NCBI RefSeq assembly: GCF_002812085.1
Contig: NZ_NPDM01000001.1
Span: 1,178,001 to 1,242,000 of the forward strand
Reading direction: 5' to 3'
DNA length: 64,000 nucleotides
Source of the DNA: Leptospira levettii
GTDB taxonomy: Bacteria; Spirochaetota; Leptospiria; Leptospirales; Leptospiraceae
Every line of letters begins with the position of its first letter. The stretch's first letter is position 1. A program made the position numbers and the translations under genes. Below the pieces are notes generated by a model. The model saw nothing but the letters and a program-made list of their open reading frames with translations, did no database searches and was not told where the DNA came from. Shown here piece after piece: positions 18,630-27,903 of the stretch.

Positions 18630-18645
18630 CGCAATTTGCATTGCG
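18630..18645. promoter_or_regulatory. Second palindrome upstream of the efflux operon
   Basis: CGCAAT and ATTGCG form a perfect 6-bp inverted repeat around TTGC, 42 bp from the centre of the first palindrome. It is either a further protein-binding site or a weak hairpin ending the small upstream gene. Confidence 0.35.
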
Positions 18646-18668
18646 ATCTTCCGAGAAAAAAATCTATG

Positions 18669-19031
18669 TTAAGTGAGGATGGGAGGTGCGCGGTCTTTGA
18701 AACTATATTTAACTAGAAATGAGTTTGGAAAAGAGAATAGGACAGGTTTTAGTTCAGTATCAAATATAAGAGAAATCTTCAGAAAAAATGCGAAGGATTG
18801 ATTTAATTCGTTTTCCCGGTGGGAATTAATCTCAGCCTCTTCCTCATTGTTTTCACTTACTTCCTTGATGACATAAGAAAAATCGTATAAGCTACTATGT
18901 TTGTAAGTTTGGTGTTTTTGGTAGGTGTCGCGATGGGATACATAGCCCTCAGTATTAGTACTGATGAATACAAAAGAGAGAAGCAGAATTGCCAATCGAC
19001 TTATCAATGTATTTACCATCATCAAGCGCAT
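18669..19031 (-). CDS. Small exported protein ahead of an efflux operon, unknown function
   Basis: A 120-residue protein with an N-terminal signal-peptide-like segment (LISRLAILLLSFVFI) and a polar, histidine-containing middle (SHRDTYQKHQTYKHSS), an acidic stretch (ENNEEEAE), and a C-terminus ending FKDRAPPILT. I do not recognise a named family. It reads in the same direction as the RND genes with a 92-nt gap, so it may be the first gene of that operon. The start could be either of two nearby ATG codons. The histidines might suggest metal or periplasmic sensing, but this is weak. Confidence 0.5.
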   Translation of the reverse strand: MRLMMVNTLISRLAILLLSFVFISTNTEGYVSHRDTYQKHQTYKHSSLYDFSYVIKEVSENNEEEAEINSHRENELNQSFAFFLKISLIFDTELKPVLFSFPNSFLVKYSFKDRAPPILT

Positions 19032-19288
19032 CTAATGTCAGCGAATTCCCGAATCGATAATTGTCAACAGTTTAAGCGAACAGTTCTAAGTCTCAATTCA
19101 AAACAAAAACTTTGCACCCTTTACGCTCAAGTCCATTGAAGTTTCGATGTAGCGAAAATCCTTTCCTCTTATCATTAGACATCGAATGAGAAAAAAAGTA
19201 GGAAAGAGTGTAGTAGAAAGCGGGGTCTTTTTCCAGTTCCTGTTATATGATGAATCCAATTGAGGCATAAAGAGTGTTTGGGAGTATT

Positions 19289-20917
19289 TTATTTTGCAAA
19301 AATAACTGCCTCATTTGGGAGCAAAATTAAATCGCCCGTATCCAATTCCTTTTCTAATTCAAAAGATGCGTTTCGATTTTTAGAGCTGAATAAAATTTGA
19401 TTCAGATTCCATTTTCTCGGGTAGGAGACTCGAACTGGTTTGGATGAAAAGTTTAAAAAAATATATGTCTCCTCTTTTCCATCTCTCCTTCTATAGTATA
19501 GCGCTTGTTTGTCGTCACTTAAAAGGATTTTTAATTTTCCTTTACGAAGTGATTTTCGATCCTTTCGTATTTGAATTAGTTTTTTGTAAGTGAAAAAGAG
19601 AGAATTGGGATCTTGCTTTTGAGATTCAACATTAAGCGTATTTGAATCTTCATAAAGAGGAAGCCAAGGTTTGCCCGTTGTAAATCCTGTTGTATCAGAT
19701 CCATCCCATGGCATAGGAATTCTTTCTGGATCACGTCCAGGATGGAAAGGCCAATACCGTTTCCCAACGGGATCTTGGATTTTATTGAATGGGACTTTTT
19801 GGCGTTTCATACCAATTTCCTCTCCATAATATAGAAAAGGAGTTCCGCGTAACGTTAACATCATACAGGCGGCAAGTTTGGCTCGATCCAATGTTTCATC
19901 ACCCTTTTCGTAACGAGTGATATGTCTTGGAAAATCATGATTGGATAAAGTATAGTTTGGCCAATTATCTTCCCCTAAAGCTGATTCAAAGTCCTTTACA
20001 ATTTGGTAAAATCGTTCCGCCTTCCATGGCGAAAATAAAAACATAAAATTGAAGGCAAGGTGAAGTTCGTCGTTACGACCACAATAAGTTGCAGGAAGTA
20101 AAACATTACCAGGGAAATCTTGCATAATTTCGCCAACAAACATACGTTTTTCGGAATAAGAATCTAAAAGTTTTCGCATCCTTCTTAAAATTCCATGCAT
20201 TTCAGGTCGGTCACGATCGTATGTATGCACTTGTTTATCATAAGGCCTTGGTCCCTTCATAAAATAGGAAGCATTGTTTCGAAAAAATTCATCCTTAACA
20301 TATAAATTGACAACATCTAATCTGAATCCATCCACTCCCATATCGAGCCAGTATTTCATCATCCGAAAGATTGCATCTTCTACATCCGGATTACGCCAAT
20401 TGAGATCAGGTTGTTCTTTTAAAAAAGAGTGAAAATAATATTCGCCAGTACGTTTGTCATATTCCCAACCAGATCCGCCAAACGCACCCAACCAATTGTT
20501 AGGTGGTCCATTGTGGTTAGCTTGTTTCCAAATGTACCAATCTCGTTTTGGGCTGTTGACAGAGGATCTGGATTCAATAAACCAAGGGTGGAGATGGGAA
20601 GTATGATTGACTACCAAATCCATGATAATACGAATCCCTCGTTTGTGTGCTTCCTTTAGCAGGCGTTTGAAGGTCTGTGTATCTCCAAAAACAGGATCTA
20701 TTTCTTCATAGTCCGAAATATCATATCCAAAATCAAACATGGGAGAAGGATACACGGGGGATAACCAGATAGCATCAATACCAAGTGAGTCTTTGGAGCC
20801 TGCCAAATAATCCAATCGTTGGATAATCCCTTCTAGGTCTCCGATCCCATCCCCATTAGAATCTTGGAAACTACGTGGATAAATTTGATAGATAACTGCT
20901 TCTTTCCACCATGCCAT
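19289..20917 (-). CDS. GH13 alpha-glucosidase / oligo-1,6-glucosidase
   Basis: Retaining glycoside hydrolase of family 13 acting on alpha-glucosidic bonds of short oligosaccharides. Conserved regions are visible in order: DLVVNHTS (region I), GFRLDVV with nucleophile Asp201 (region II), FVGEI with acid/base Glu263 (region III) and SNHDF with Asp328 (region IV). The N-terminus WWKEAVIYQIYPRSFQDSNGDGIGD is typical. The length of 542 residues matches oligo-1,6-glucosidase or trehalose-6-phosphate hydrolase relatives; the exact linkage is not decidable. No signal peptide is seen, so it is cytoplasmic. It starts 1 nt after the glnD stop. Confidence 0.9.
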   Translation of the reverse strand: MAWWKEAVIYQIYPRSFQDSNGDGIGDLEGIIQRLDYLAGSKDSLGIDAIWLSPVYPSPMFDFGYDISDYEEIDPVFGDTQTFKRLLKEAHKRGIRIIMDLVVNHTSHLHPWFIESRSSVNSPKRDWYIWKQANHNGPPNNWLGAFGGSGWEYDKRTGEYYFHSFLKEQPDLNWRNPDVEDAIFRMMKYWLDMGVDGFRLDVVNLYVKDEFFRNNASYFMKGPRPYDKQVHTYDRDRPEMHGILRRMRKLLDSYSEKRMFVGEIMQDFPGNVLLPATYCGRNDELHLAFNFMFLFSPWKAERFYQIVKDFESALGEDNWPNYTLSNHDFPRHITRYEKGDETLDRAKLAACMMLTLRGTPFLYYGEEIGMKRQKVPFNKIQDPVGKRYWPFHPGRDPERIPMPWDGSDTTGFTTGKPWLPLYEDSNTLNVESQKQDPNSLFFTYKKLIQIRKDRKSLRKGKLKILLSDDKQALYYRRRDGKEETYIFLNFSSKPVRVSYPRKWNLNQILFSSKNRNASFELEKELDTGDLILLPNEAVIFAK

Positions 20918-20918
20918 A

Positions 20919-23471
20919 TTAAAAACTAATCTCCATGATACCTTGGTTTTCTTTGACTCTTGCTACAGAGAGAATTTTTTCCTTAATCGAAAGGAGTAGA
21001 CCAGTATCTTCTATTTTTTTACCATTTTTAGTTTGGATGTGAAAGGAGTCATATGCAAAATCAGCACTTGTTGAGATTCTAACAAAGATTACTTCCAATT
21101 CAAAATCGATTAAAGTTTTGAGAATACGATAGACCAATCCTATTGAATCAGGGACTCTCACTTCTAATACAGAATAAGTATCTGATAAATCATTTGCAAA
21201 CTTAACAAGTTCTTCGACCATTCCTTCTGGAATTTGTGGTAAAGTTTTCCAAATATTGGTAGTGGAAGCCAAATCTTCAATATTCACCTTCCCCTCAATA
21301 CAATCAGCAAGAGTGGATTCAATTTCGTTTATTTGTGGTTCGGCGATCTCTCCACTACCGAATTCATCAGTGATTTGCGCCTGTAAGATTAAATGTTCAT
21401 TTTCGCTTCGGAATAACCTGAGTCCCACTAAATTTAATCCAAGACTGGAAATAATTCCCGATAGATACAGTAACATCCGTTTGTCTGCATTTGCAAATAG
21501 AGATAAGGTAACAAACGCAGGTTCTTTTTCAGAGATTAATCGGAATGTGGAACCTGATTGAATCCATTCATGTAAAAATACAAAGTGTTGGTATACCCTG
21601 CGTGGAGTATTATAATTCAAATAAGATGTGGGACGAATTTGCATCCCAAATGAAACGATTTGTTCCGCTTGTTCTGCTGTAAGTCCCTCTTTTTCAATTA
21701 AATAGGTTTCGAGTGTACTCTCAATACGTTCTTGGATATCAGGACGATTGGTTTTGTTTTGTAAGTAAGTTAATGTGGATGTAAATAAAAAATGCAAAAT
21801 TTCTTTTTTCCAATTGGTAAGCACTGCTTGGCCAACTGATTTTGTATCAATGATAGTCATTACATATAACAATCGCAAAGTGTTTTCATTAGAAAATTGT
21901 TTTGCAAAGGAAGAAATTAGATTTGGGTCATAAATATCTCGTTTGGAAGAGAGTTCTGACATGACGATATGTTCTGCGACTAAAAATCGTAAGAGTTCTG
22001 TATCTTCTTCTGAAAATCGAAACCGTTCCGCGATGATGAGAGCAAGTTCGGCACCGTATTGGCAGTGGTCACCTTCCTTTACTTTCCCTGCATCGTGAAT
22101 CAGGATTGCTAGAGCTAAAATTTCAATTTTTTCGCAAGAATTAAATACATCTTGGACTTGAGGGTCTTCCCATAAATCAGCGATCAAAACATCTAACTCA
22201 CGTAATATAAGTAAAGTATGTTCATCGACAGTGTATTGATGGTGGTAACTAAACAGTGGAAAGTTTGTACAAGCTCCAAATTCAGGAATGAGTTTGCCAA
22301 GTACATTACATTCATGCATGAGAGTGAGTGTATGCCCGATTCGTTTTTTGTGGCGTAACATCTCCATAAAACAATCCAAGACCGATTTTTGATTTTTAAA
22401 ATCATCATCTAGAAAATGAGATGCAAATCGAATTTCATTTAAATCGATCCGAGATGGTTCTTCTTCGTTTTTTTGTGATTCTCTGAAAAATTGAATGATG
22501 TCATCATATAAAGTATCTGGATTGGAAAGTTCTTTGTGGATCCGTTTTTTATTCAGATTGGTTTTTTCATCCAGATACGTTCCAATATAAAAATAAACAT
22601 CCTTTTGTGCTTTATAAAATTGGCTCATAAAACGTTCTAAGGTTTTAATTTCGTTCTTAGGACCAAATCCTAAAAACTCAGCAACTTCAGCTTGTAAGCC
22701 TAAATCTAGTCTGTCATTTTTTCGGCCACTGATGATATGGAGAGCTGATCTTGTTAAAAGTAAAAAATCATAAGCTGAAAGTAGAGTTAAACTATCACCA
22801 ATTAAATAAAAATCAAAAATCCCACCATCAGCACTATCTGCGAGTGGATTTGTTTTTTCGATCCAATACATTTGTTGGATATCACGAAGTCCTAATGGAT
22901 CGTTTTTAATATTGGGTTCTGAAAGTAAAATTGGATTATAAGAATTGATAATTCTTTCTCTTAGATAAGATAGTTTCCATTCATTGTATTCTTTGATGGT
23001 TTTTTCAGGAATTTTTCCAAGGAATTCGGTTTTAAATTTTTGGAATAAAACTTCTGATCCTACTAGAAACCTCGCATCTAGAACTGCGTGGTAGGTTTCG
23101 ATTTGGTTTAAGTATAAAAATGATTCTTTGATTGTACGGCAACTATGACCCACTTCCTTATCATTGTTATATAAGAACGTATTGATTTTGGAAATGATTT
23201 CACTTAAGATTTTGTCTGAAAGTTTTCCATCATGAAGGTATAATAAATCAATATCCGAAAAAGGTGCAAGTTCCCTTCTTCCATAACCTCCTACGGCAAT
23301 GAGACAAAGGTGGTCTTTTATGGGGATTCCGTTTGATACTTCCAAAAAAACTTGTCGTATGGAATCGTCGATCAGGTTACTCAACTGACGGGTAAACAAC
23401 CTTCCAGAAGAGACTGTTTTGGCTTTTGGAAAGGTCCGTTGCAGTTTTGCCTTGAGTTCTGATTTCATCAT
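20919..23471 (-). CDS. glnD: Bifunctional PII uridylyltransferase / uridylyl-removing enzyme
   Basis: Nitrogen-status sensor that modifies PII proteins. Domain order is complete: nucleotidyltransferase motif GGYGRRELAPFSDID near residue 60, a linking helical domain, the HD phosphohydrolase motif HDAGKVKEGDH in the middle, and two C-terminal ACT domains (VTLSLFANADKRMLLYLSG and LEVRVPDSIGLVYRILK). The length of 850 residues is normal. Two adjacent ATG codons (23471 and 23468) are possible starts. The glutamine-binding ACT domains are intact by eye. It lies directly ahead of a GH13 gene, an unusual coupling. Confidence 0.92.
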   Translation of the reverse strand: MMKSELKAKLQRTFPKAKTVSSGRLFTRQLSNLIDDSIRQVFLEVSNGIPIKDHLCLIAVGGYGRRELAPFSDIDLLYLHDGKLSDKILSEIISKINTFLYNNDKEVGHSCRTIKESFLYLNQIETYHAVLDARFLVGSEVLFQKFKTEFLGKIPEKTIKEYNEWKLSYLRERIINSYNPILLSEPNIKNDPLGLRDIQQMYWIEKTNPLADSADGGIFDFYLIGDSLTLLSAYDFLLLTRSALHIISGRKNDRLDLGLQAEVAEFLGFGPKNEIKTLERFMSQFYKAQKDVYFYIGTYLDEKTNLNKKRIHKELSNPDTLYDDIIQFFRESQKNEEEPSRIDLNEIRFASHFLDDDFKNQKSVLDCFMEMLRHKKRIGHTLTLMHECNVLGKLIPEFGACTNFPLFSYHHQYTVDEHTLLILRELDVLIADLWEDPQVQDVFNSCEKIEILALAILIHDAGKVKEGDHCQYGAELALIIAERFRFSEEDTELLRFLVAEHIVMSELSSKRDIYDPNLISSFAKQFSNENTLRLLYVMTIIDTKSVGQAVLTNWKKEILHFLFTSTLTYLQNKTNRPDIQERIESTLETYLIEKEGLTAEQAEQIVSFGMQIRPTSYLNYNTPRRVYQHFVFLHEWIQSGSTFRLISEKEPAFVTLSLFANADKRMLLYLSGIISSLGLNLVGLRLFRSENEHLILQAQITDEFGSGEIAEPQINEIESTLADCIEGKVNIEDLASTTNIWKTLPQIPEGMVEELVKFANDLSDTYSVLEVRVPDSIGLVYRILKTLIDFELEVIFVRISTSADFAYDSFHIQTKNGKKIEDTGLLLSIKEKILSVARVKENQGIMEISF

Positions 23472-23501
23472 GTAAAGATTACCTTATTGGACAACTTTAA
23501 C

Positions 23502-23972
23502 ATGAATCCGAAGATTAAAATCACAATTCAGTTTATTTTCAGCCATCTTTTGGCTTATCTCCTCGTTTCTATCCCTTACTTTCAATTGGTGATGAAAGAG
23601 TATTATGAAGGTGATTCGGCTGTGTTTCCTCTTTTTTTGGTAACATCGAGTGATGGTGCTGCTTGGTCGAGAGCAATGACTTGGTTATTTCCATCCTTAC
23701 TCCTCCAAGCACTACTGATTGTGAGTTTTTTACATCTGATTTGGGACTGGTTTCAGAAACAACCTTTCAACAAACAAATGTTTGTTTTGGTATGGATGAG
23801 AACTATTTTAGGAGGACTCGCAGCAATTTCTCCTTCCGTCGGTAGTTTGGAAGGGATGGTATTTATGATTTCTGAAGTGACCATTACGATCCATATTTAT
23901 GTTTTATTTGAAATTTTTTTACAATCACTTGTCCAAGCGGGGATATTCCTTTGGCTTGTGAAACGGTTTTAA
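23502..23972 (+). CDS. Integral membrane protein with about four helices, unknown
   Basis: A roughly 156-residue hydrophobic protein with about four membrane segments: FIFSHLLAYLLVSIPYFQLV, SLLLQALLIVSFLHLIW, a middle segment around TILGGLAAISP, and a C-terminal FLQSLVQAGIFLWLV. The loop between helices one and two carries a TSSDGAAWSRAMTW segment. I do not recognise a family. ATG 23502 is preferred over the in-frame TTG at 23487; neither has a strong ribosome-binding site. It is divergent from glnD. Confidence 0.6.
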   Translation: MNPKIKITIQFIFSHLLAYLLVSIPYFQLVMKEYYEGDSAVFPLFLVTSSDGAAWSRAMTWLFPSLLLQALLIVSFLHLIWDWFQKQPFNKQMFVLVWMRTILGGLAAISPSVGSLEGMVFMISEVTITIHIYVLFEIFLQSLVQAGIFLWLVKRF

Positions 23973-24009
23973 TCCTACACGGGAAATAGATTTTTTAAGT
24001 TAGGTCATT

Positions 24010-25209
24010 ATGGTTACGAATCAATCTTCATTTGGAATCCGTTTTTGGTTAATCTTGTTTGTACTTGGATTTAATTTCGCCAATCCTTTGTTCAGTGATG
24101 GTTGGGAGTCTTCGATTTGGAAGGAAAAAACCTACCAAAACAAGAGGATCTCAAGTGTCGATCCAACAAATGGAAATGATGATTTTATCAAAATTCCGAA
24201 AAAGTCAACGATCACAATTGCTGAAATCAAAGGCCGAGGGGTGATCAAACACATTTGGATGACGTTGGCAAGTAAAGACCCAATGGCACGGAAAAATGTT
24301 GTGATTCGAATGTTTTGGGATAATCATTCTTTTCCATCCGTAGAAGTTCCGTTAGGTGAATTTTTTGGACAGGGTTGGGGAGAAGAATACATACTCAACT
24401 CGTTACCACTTGTCGCAGCACCCAAAAAAGGAAAGTCAATGAACTCATATTTTCCAATGCCATTTGAATCAAACGCCAAAATTCAAATTGAAAATGAATC
24501 GGATGAGGACATTAGTAATTTTTACTTTTACATTGATTATGAAGAATGGAAATCACCTCTCGAATCTCCATTACGATTCCATGCACAATGGAATAGAAGT
24601 ATCACCAAACCAAACACTACGAACCAAAGGGAAAATGAATGGGGAATACTTGGGGAAACTGAGAAAACAAAATTTGTAAAAGAAAACTACTTCTCTGTAC
24701 TCGAAACTGAAGGAAAAGGCCAATTCATTGGACTTAATTTATATGTGGATTCTCCTACTCCTCTGTGGTATGGCGAAGGAGATGATCTAATCTTTATAGA
24801 TGGCAACCAAACAACTGCTACACTAAAAGGAACGGGAACTGAAGATGTATTTAATACAGCATGGTCACCGAAAGAAGTGTTTATGCATCCTTATTTTGGA
24901 TACCCTAGGGTTTCTGACTCGATTGGATGGTTGGGCAGAACCCATTTGTATCGATTTTGGGTAGAATCCCCCATTCGGTTTGAAAAAAATTTCCTATTCT
25001 TACTAGAACATGGTCATGCAAATTCCTTGACCTTAGATTTGATCTCTGTTGCTTATTGGTATCAGAGTCTGAATCCAAAACCAATGAAGGTTTTGCCGAA
25101 AAAAGAATTTAGGGTGAATCAACCTGAGATCAATTTTCGTCACATCCATAAATGGCGGGATTCATTCCGAAGTGAAAAAGGAAATGGGGAAATTTGGGGA
25201 AATGAATGA
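24010..25209 (+). CDS. DUF2961 / GH172-type glycosidase, exported
   Basis: Signal peptide (IRFWLILFVLGFNFANPLFS) followed by a DUF2961 domain. Family landmarks include GRGVIKHIWMT, PLGEFFGQGW and the highly conserved KGTGTEDVFNTAW, whose glutamate corresponds to a catalytic residue in characterised members. DUF2961 defines glycoside hydrolase family GH172, which includes alpha-fructofuranosidase/difructose-anhydride and arabinofuranosidase activities. The substrate here is unknown. The protein is probably periplasmic or surface-exposed. Its end overlaps the start of a diguanylate cyclase gene by 8 nt. Confidence 0.82.
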   Translation: MVTNQSSFGIRFWLILFVLGFNFANPLFSDGWESSIWKEKTYQNKRISSVDPTNGNDDFIKIPKKSTITIAEIKGRGVIKHIWMTLASKDPMARKNVVIRMFWDNHSFPSVEVPLGEFFGQGWGEEYILNSLPLVAAPKKGKSMNSYFPMPFESNAKIQIENESDEDISNFYFYIDYEEWKSPLESPLRFHAQWNRSITKPNTTNQRENEWGILGETEKTKFVKENYFSVLETEGKGQFIGLNLYVDSPTPLWYGEGDDLIFIDGNQTTATLKGTGTEDVFNTAWSPKEVFMHPYFGYPRVSDSIGWLGRTHLYRFWVESPIRFEKNFLFLLEHGHANSLTLDLISVAYWYQSLNPKPMKVLPKKEFRVNQPEINFRHIHKWRDSFRSEKGNGEIWGNE

Positions 25210-26119
25210 ATTTAATACAGAGACACTGGCGAAGGAAATTGTTTCCCAATCCATCGATGCAATTGTCGTTTTAGACACAAATCAAAAGATATTATTTAGT
25301 AACATAGCGTTACAGTCGTTAACTGGTTATTCAGAAGACGAATTGTTTGGAAAATCATTTTCTTTTTTATTCCCACCGAATGAAAAAGGAGAACAAACTT
25401 CAATTGAAGCTTTTGTTAGTTCCAACGAAGCACATTATATTGCAGGATTTTTAAAAGAATTAGAACTCATCACAAAACCAAAAGGCACGATTCCCGTGGA
25501 AATTCGTGCTTTTACCATCCACCAAGAGAACAAAGAGTACTATGCTGCGATCATCCGAGATGTGAGAGAACGTAGGCGTTTAGAAGAACAAAAAAATGTA
25601 CTCATCAATAGTTTGAAACGTTTGGCCTATATGGACGAACTAACGATGTTGCCAAACCGTCGTTCCTTCGCTGATACCCTCCAAAAAACCATTGCGACAG
25701 TCAAACGCCGTAATCGGGAATCGGTGCTTGCGGTGATGGACATTGACCATTTTAAAGTGATCAATGACACTTACGGACACGACATTGGGGATCTTGTTCT
25801 CAAAAAAATGGCCAATATCTTTGTGGATTGCCTGAGGGAAGAGGACACAGTGGGTAGGCTCGGTGGAGAGGAATTTGGGTGTATCTTGCCAGACACGACC
25901 ACAGAAGGGGCAACCATTGTCCTTGACCGACTCCGTGAATCGGTCGAAACTCACCGCTTTTTTATCTTTGATAACTACTATCTGAACATCACCCTAAGCA
26001 TTGGGTACACCAAGGTGCACCCCATCCAAAAACCAGAAGAAGTTCTGAAGTTTGCTGACATTGCCCTCTACCAGGCAAAAAATCACGGCCGAAACCGGAT
26101 CCAAGTCTACCCAGTTTGA
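25202..26119 (+). CDS. PAS-GGEEF diguanylate cyclase
   Basis: Synthesises cyclic di-GMP. An N-terminal PAS domain (SIDAIVVLDTNQKILFSN ... GYSEDELFG ... RDVRERRRLEEQ) is followed by a GGDEF domain with an intact active site RLGGEEFG. The inhibitory I-site REED stands five residues before GGEEF. DELTMLPNRRSF and DIDHFKVINDTYGH are canonical. No membrane segment is present, so it senses a cytoplasmic signal. ATG 25202 is preferred; in-frame GTG 25172 and ATG 25184 lie within the upstream gene. The gene is coupled to the GH172-type gene. Confidence 0.92.
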   Translation: MNEFNTETLAKEIVSQSIDAIVVLDTNQKILFSNIALQSLTGYSEDELFGKSFSFLFPPNEKGEQTSIEAFVSSNEAHYIAGFLKELELITKPKGTIPVEIRAFTIHQENKEYYAAIIRDVRERRRLEEQKNVLINSLKRLAYMDELTMLPNRRSFADTLQKTIATVKRRNRESVLAVMDIDHFKVINDTYGHDIGDLVLKKMANIFVDCLREEDTVGRLGGEEFGCILPDTTTEGATIVLDRLRESVETHRFFIFDNYYLNITLSIGYTKVHPIQKPEEVLKFADIALYQAKNHGRNRIQVYPV

Positions 26120-26121
26120 AA

Positions 26122-26156
26122 AATTTTAGCAGTTTCCCAGAAAGTCTGCTAAAATT
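26122..26156 (+). terminator. Hairpin after the diguanylate cyclase gene
   Basis: Perfect 11-bp arms AATTTTAGCAG (26122-26132) and CTGCTAAAATT (26146-26156) with a 13-nt loop, 2 nt after the stop codon and ahead of the heat-shock promoter. Confidence 0.6.
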
Positions 26157-26179
26157 CCCAACTGAGATGGACATCTTGC

Positions 26180-26208
26180 TTGACGAAAAAAACGGAAATT
26201 CGTAAACT
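26180..26208 (+). promoter_or_regulatory. Promoter of hrcA-grpE-dnaK-dnaJ
   Basis: TTGACG (26180-26185), a 17-nt spacer and TAAACT (26203-26208) precede the CIRCE element by 11 nt, which places the operator in the transcribed leader, as usual for HrcA-controlled operons. Confidence 0.7.
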
Positions 26209-26219
26209 TTAAGCATAGA

Positions 26220-26246
26220 TTAGCACTCTAATCATCAGAGTGCTAA
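26220..26246. promoter_or_regulatory. CIRCE element (HrcA operator)
   Basis: TTAGCACTC, nine nucleotides, GAGTGCTAA: an exact match to the CIRCE consensus, just upstream of hrcA. HrcA binds it and represses the operon until heat shock. Confidence 0.97.
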
Positions 26247-26264
26247 AGGAAGTGCTTGGAGGCT

Positions 26265-27296
26265 ATGGACCTTTCCCCTAGACATCGTTCCATTTTGAAA
26301 GCATTGGTTGAGGAGTTTGTTTCAGACAACAAACCTGTCGGCTCCAAAACCCTTTCTGAAAAATACGATATCGGACTATCGCCTGCGACCATTCGGTCCT
26401 GCTTGGCAGAACTGGAGGATATGGGTTACATCGTAGCTCGTCATACTTCTGGTGGTCGTGTGCCAACAGAACGTGGGTATCGGTTGTATGTGGATAGCCT
26501 TGTGACTCTATTTGAGCTCACGATGCGTGAAAAACAAAGGATCCAAGAAGAGTATCTTCGGATGCAATTTCGTTTGGACCAGGTTCTCATTGCAACCTCC
26601 AAGGTTTTAGCTTCTCTTTCGCAATCAGCAAGTGTGGTGTTAGGTCCAGAAGGATCACTCGACACTTTAAAACATATAGAACTCATCCATGTAAATGGTG
26701 GAGAAGTTCTGATGATCCTTGTGATGCGGTCAGGGACAGTGCTCAATCGAAATATATTTTTCGATTTTCACATCTCACAAGAGAGCCTGTACCAAATTTC
26801 AAGGTATTTGAATGATAACGTCAAAGGTTTTGATGTTCATGAAATTCAAAGTAATCTGATCCCTCAGATGATGATGAAAAAGGAAGGTCCAGAAGGATTC
26901 ACTCAATTTGCACCTTCCATTGCACGAGCTATGGGATCTGATAGTATGTCTGTTGATAACTTGTATATCGATGGATTAAAAAATTTATACGAAAACTTTA
27001 AGGATGAAGAGGAACAATTAGAAAACATCCTGCATCTTTTTGATGAAAAACAGTTCCTCAAAGAATTTTTTAGCGAGTATGTCCCGATGGATGGTGTTTA
27101 TACCATCATTGGAAAAGACGGTAATGAAAAGTTAGGTGGTGTTACCATCATCACAACGAATTACCGTATGGGTGAAAAGAGGATCGGTTCCATGGGAATC
27201 ATTGGTCCTCAGAGGATGAATTACAACAAGGCATTACCTTTGATTGAATTCACTTCAAAGTTAGTTTCAGAAATGATAACGAAATTGAGTAGGTAG
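26265..27296 (+). CDS. hrcA: Heat-inducible transcription repressor HrcA
   Basis: Represses the chaperone operon by binding CIRCE; the family needs GroEL to stay active. An N-terminal winged helix (RHRSILKALVEEFVSDNKPVGSKTL, then SPATIRSCLAELEDMGYI and HTSGGRVPTERGYR) is followed by the dimerisation domain. The C-terminus reads GVTIITTNYRMGEKRIGSMGIIGPQRMNY, characteristic of the family. The start ATG 26265 gives the usual MDLSPRHR beginning (343 aa), though GGAGG lies only 2 nt before it. An in-frame TTG at 26256 has AAGGA at better spacing and could also be used. Confidence 0.95.
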   Translation: MDLSPRHRSILKALVEEFVSDNKPVGSKTLSEKYDIGLSPATIRSCLAELEDMGYIVARHTSGGRVPTERGYRLYVDSLVTLFELTMREKQRIQEEYLRMQFRLDQVLIATSKVLASLSQSASVVLGPEGSLDTLKHIELIHVNGGEVLMILVMRSGTVLNRNIFFDFHISQESLYQISRYLNDNVKGFDVHEIQSNLIPQMMMKKEGPEGFTQFAPSIARAMGSDSMSVDNLYIDGLKNLYENFKDEEEQLENILHLFDEKQFLKEFFSEYVPMDGVYTIIGKDGNEKLGGVTIITTNYRMGEKRIGSMGIIGPQRMNYNKALPLIEFTSKLVSEMITKLSR

Positions 27297-27307
27297 TAGG
27301 AGGCGAA

Positions 27308-27880
27308 ATGGCAGAAGAAACGAACCAATCCCTAGAAGATCAAAATGTGCAAGTCGATGAAGGGCAGACCATTTCAGATGAGGCCATTGAACAAGCAGTA
27401 GAGGGTGCTGAAAAAGAACTCGATAATGCAAAAAAAGAAATCGAATCTTTAAAGGACTCTTGGCTGAGAGAACGTGCGGAGTTTCAAAACTACAAACGTA
27501 GAACAGCTAACGATTTGTTAAATGCTAGGAAAGAATCCATCAAGAAGTTTGCGGAAGGACTGACAAGTGCTTTGGATAATTTGGAGCGAGTATCCAATGT
27601 TCCAAACCAAACACCTGAAGTAGTCGCTTTTGTTGAAGGCATCAAGATGGTACAAAAGGAATTTTATTCCGTATTGGAAAGAGAAGGTATCAAACGATTG
27701 GATCCGAAAGGAATGCCGTTTGACCCTATGCTCATGGAAGCAATTGCTTCCGAGGAAAGTGCAGAGTTCACAGAAGAGACTGTTGTAGAAACTTATCAAG
27801 CTGGTTATTACCATGAAGAAGGTGAGAACAAACAATCCATTCGTCCTGCACGTGTGAAAGTGGGAAAACCACAAAGTTAA
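27308..27880 (+). CDS. grpE: GrpE nucleotide exchange factor
   Basis: Releases ADP from DnaK. An acidic, disordered N-terminus (about 35 residues) leads into the long coiled coil (EKELDNAKKEIESLKDSWLRERAEFQNYKRR). A C-terminal beta domain follows with GIKRLDPKGMPFDPMLMEAI and the VVETYQAGYYHEEG segment. The length of 190 residues is typical. It lies 11 nt after hrcA and 23 nt before dnaK, in the CIRCE-controlled operon. Confidence 0.95.
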   Translation: MAEETNQSLEDQNVQVDEGQTISDEAIEQAVEGAEKELDNAKKEIESLKDSWLRERAEFQNYKRRTANDLLNARKESIKKFAEGLTSALDNLERVSNVPNQTPEVVAFVEGIKMVQKEFYSVLEREGIKRLDPKGMPFDPMLMEAIASEESAEFTEETVVETYQAGYYHEEGENKQSIRPARVKVGKPQS

Positions 27881-27903
27881 TATAAGTAAGAAGGAGAAAG
27901 ACT

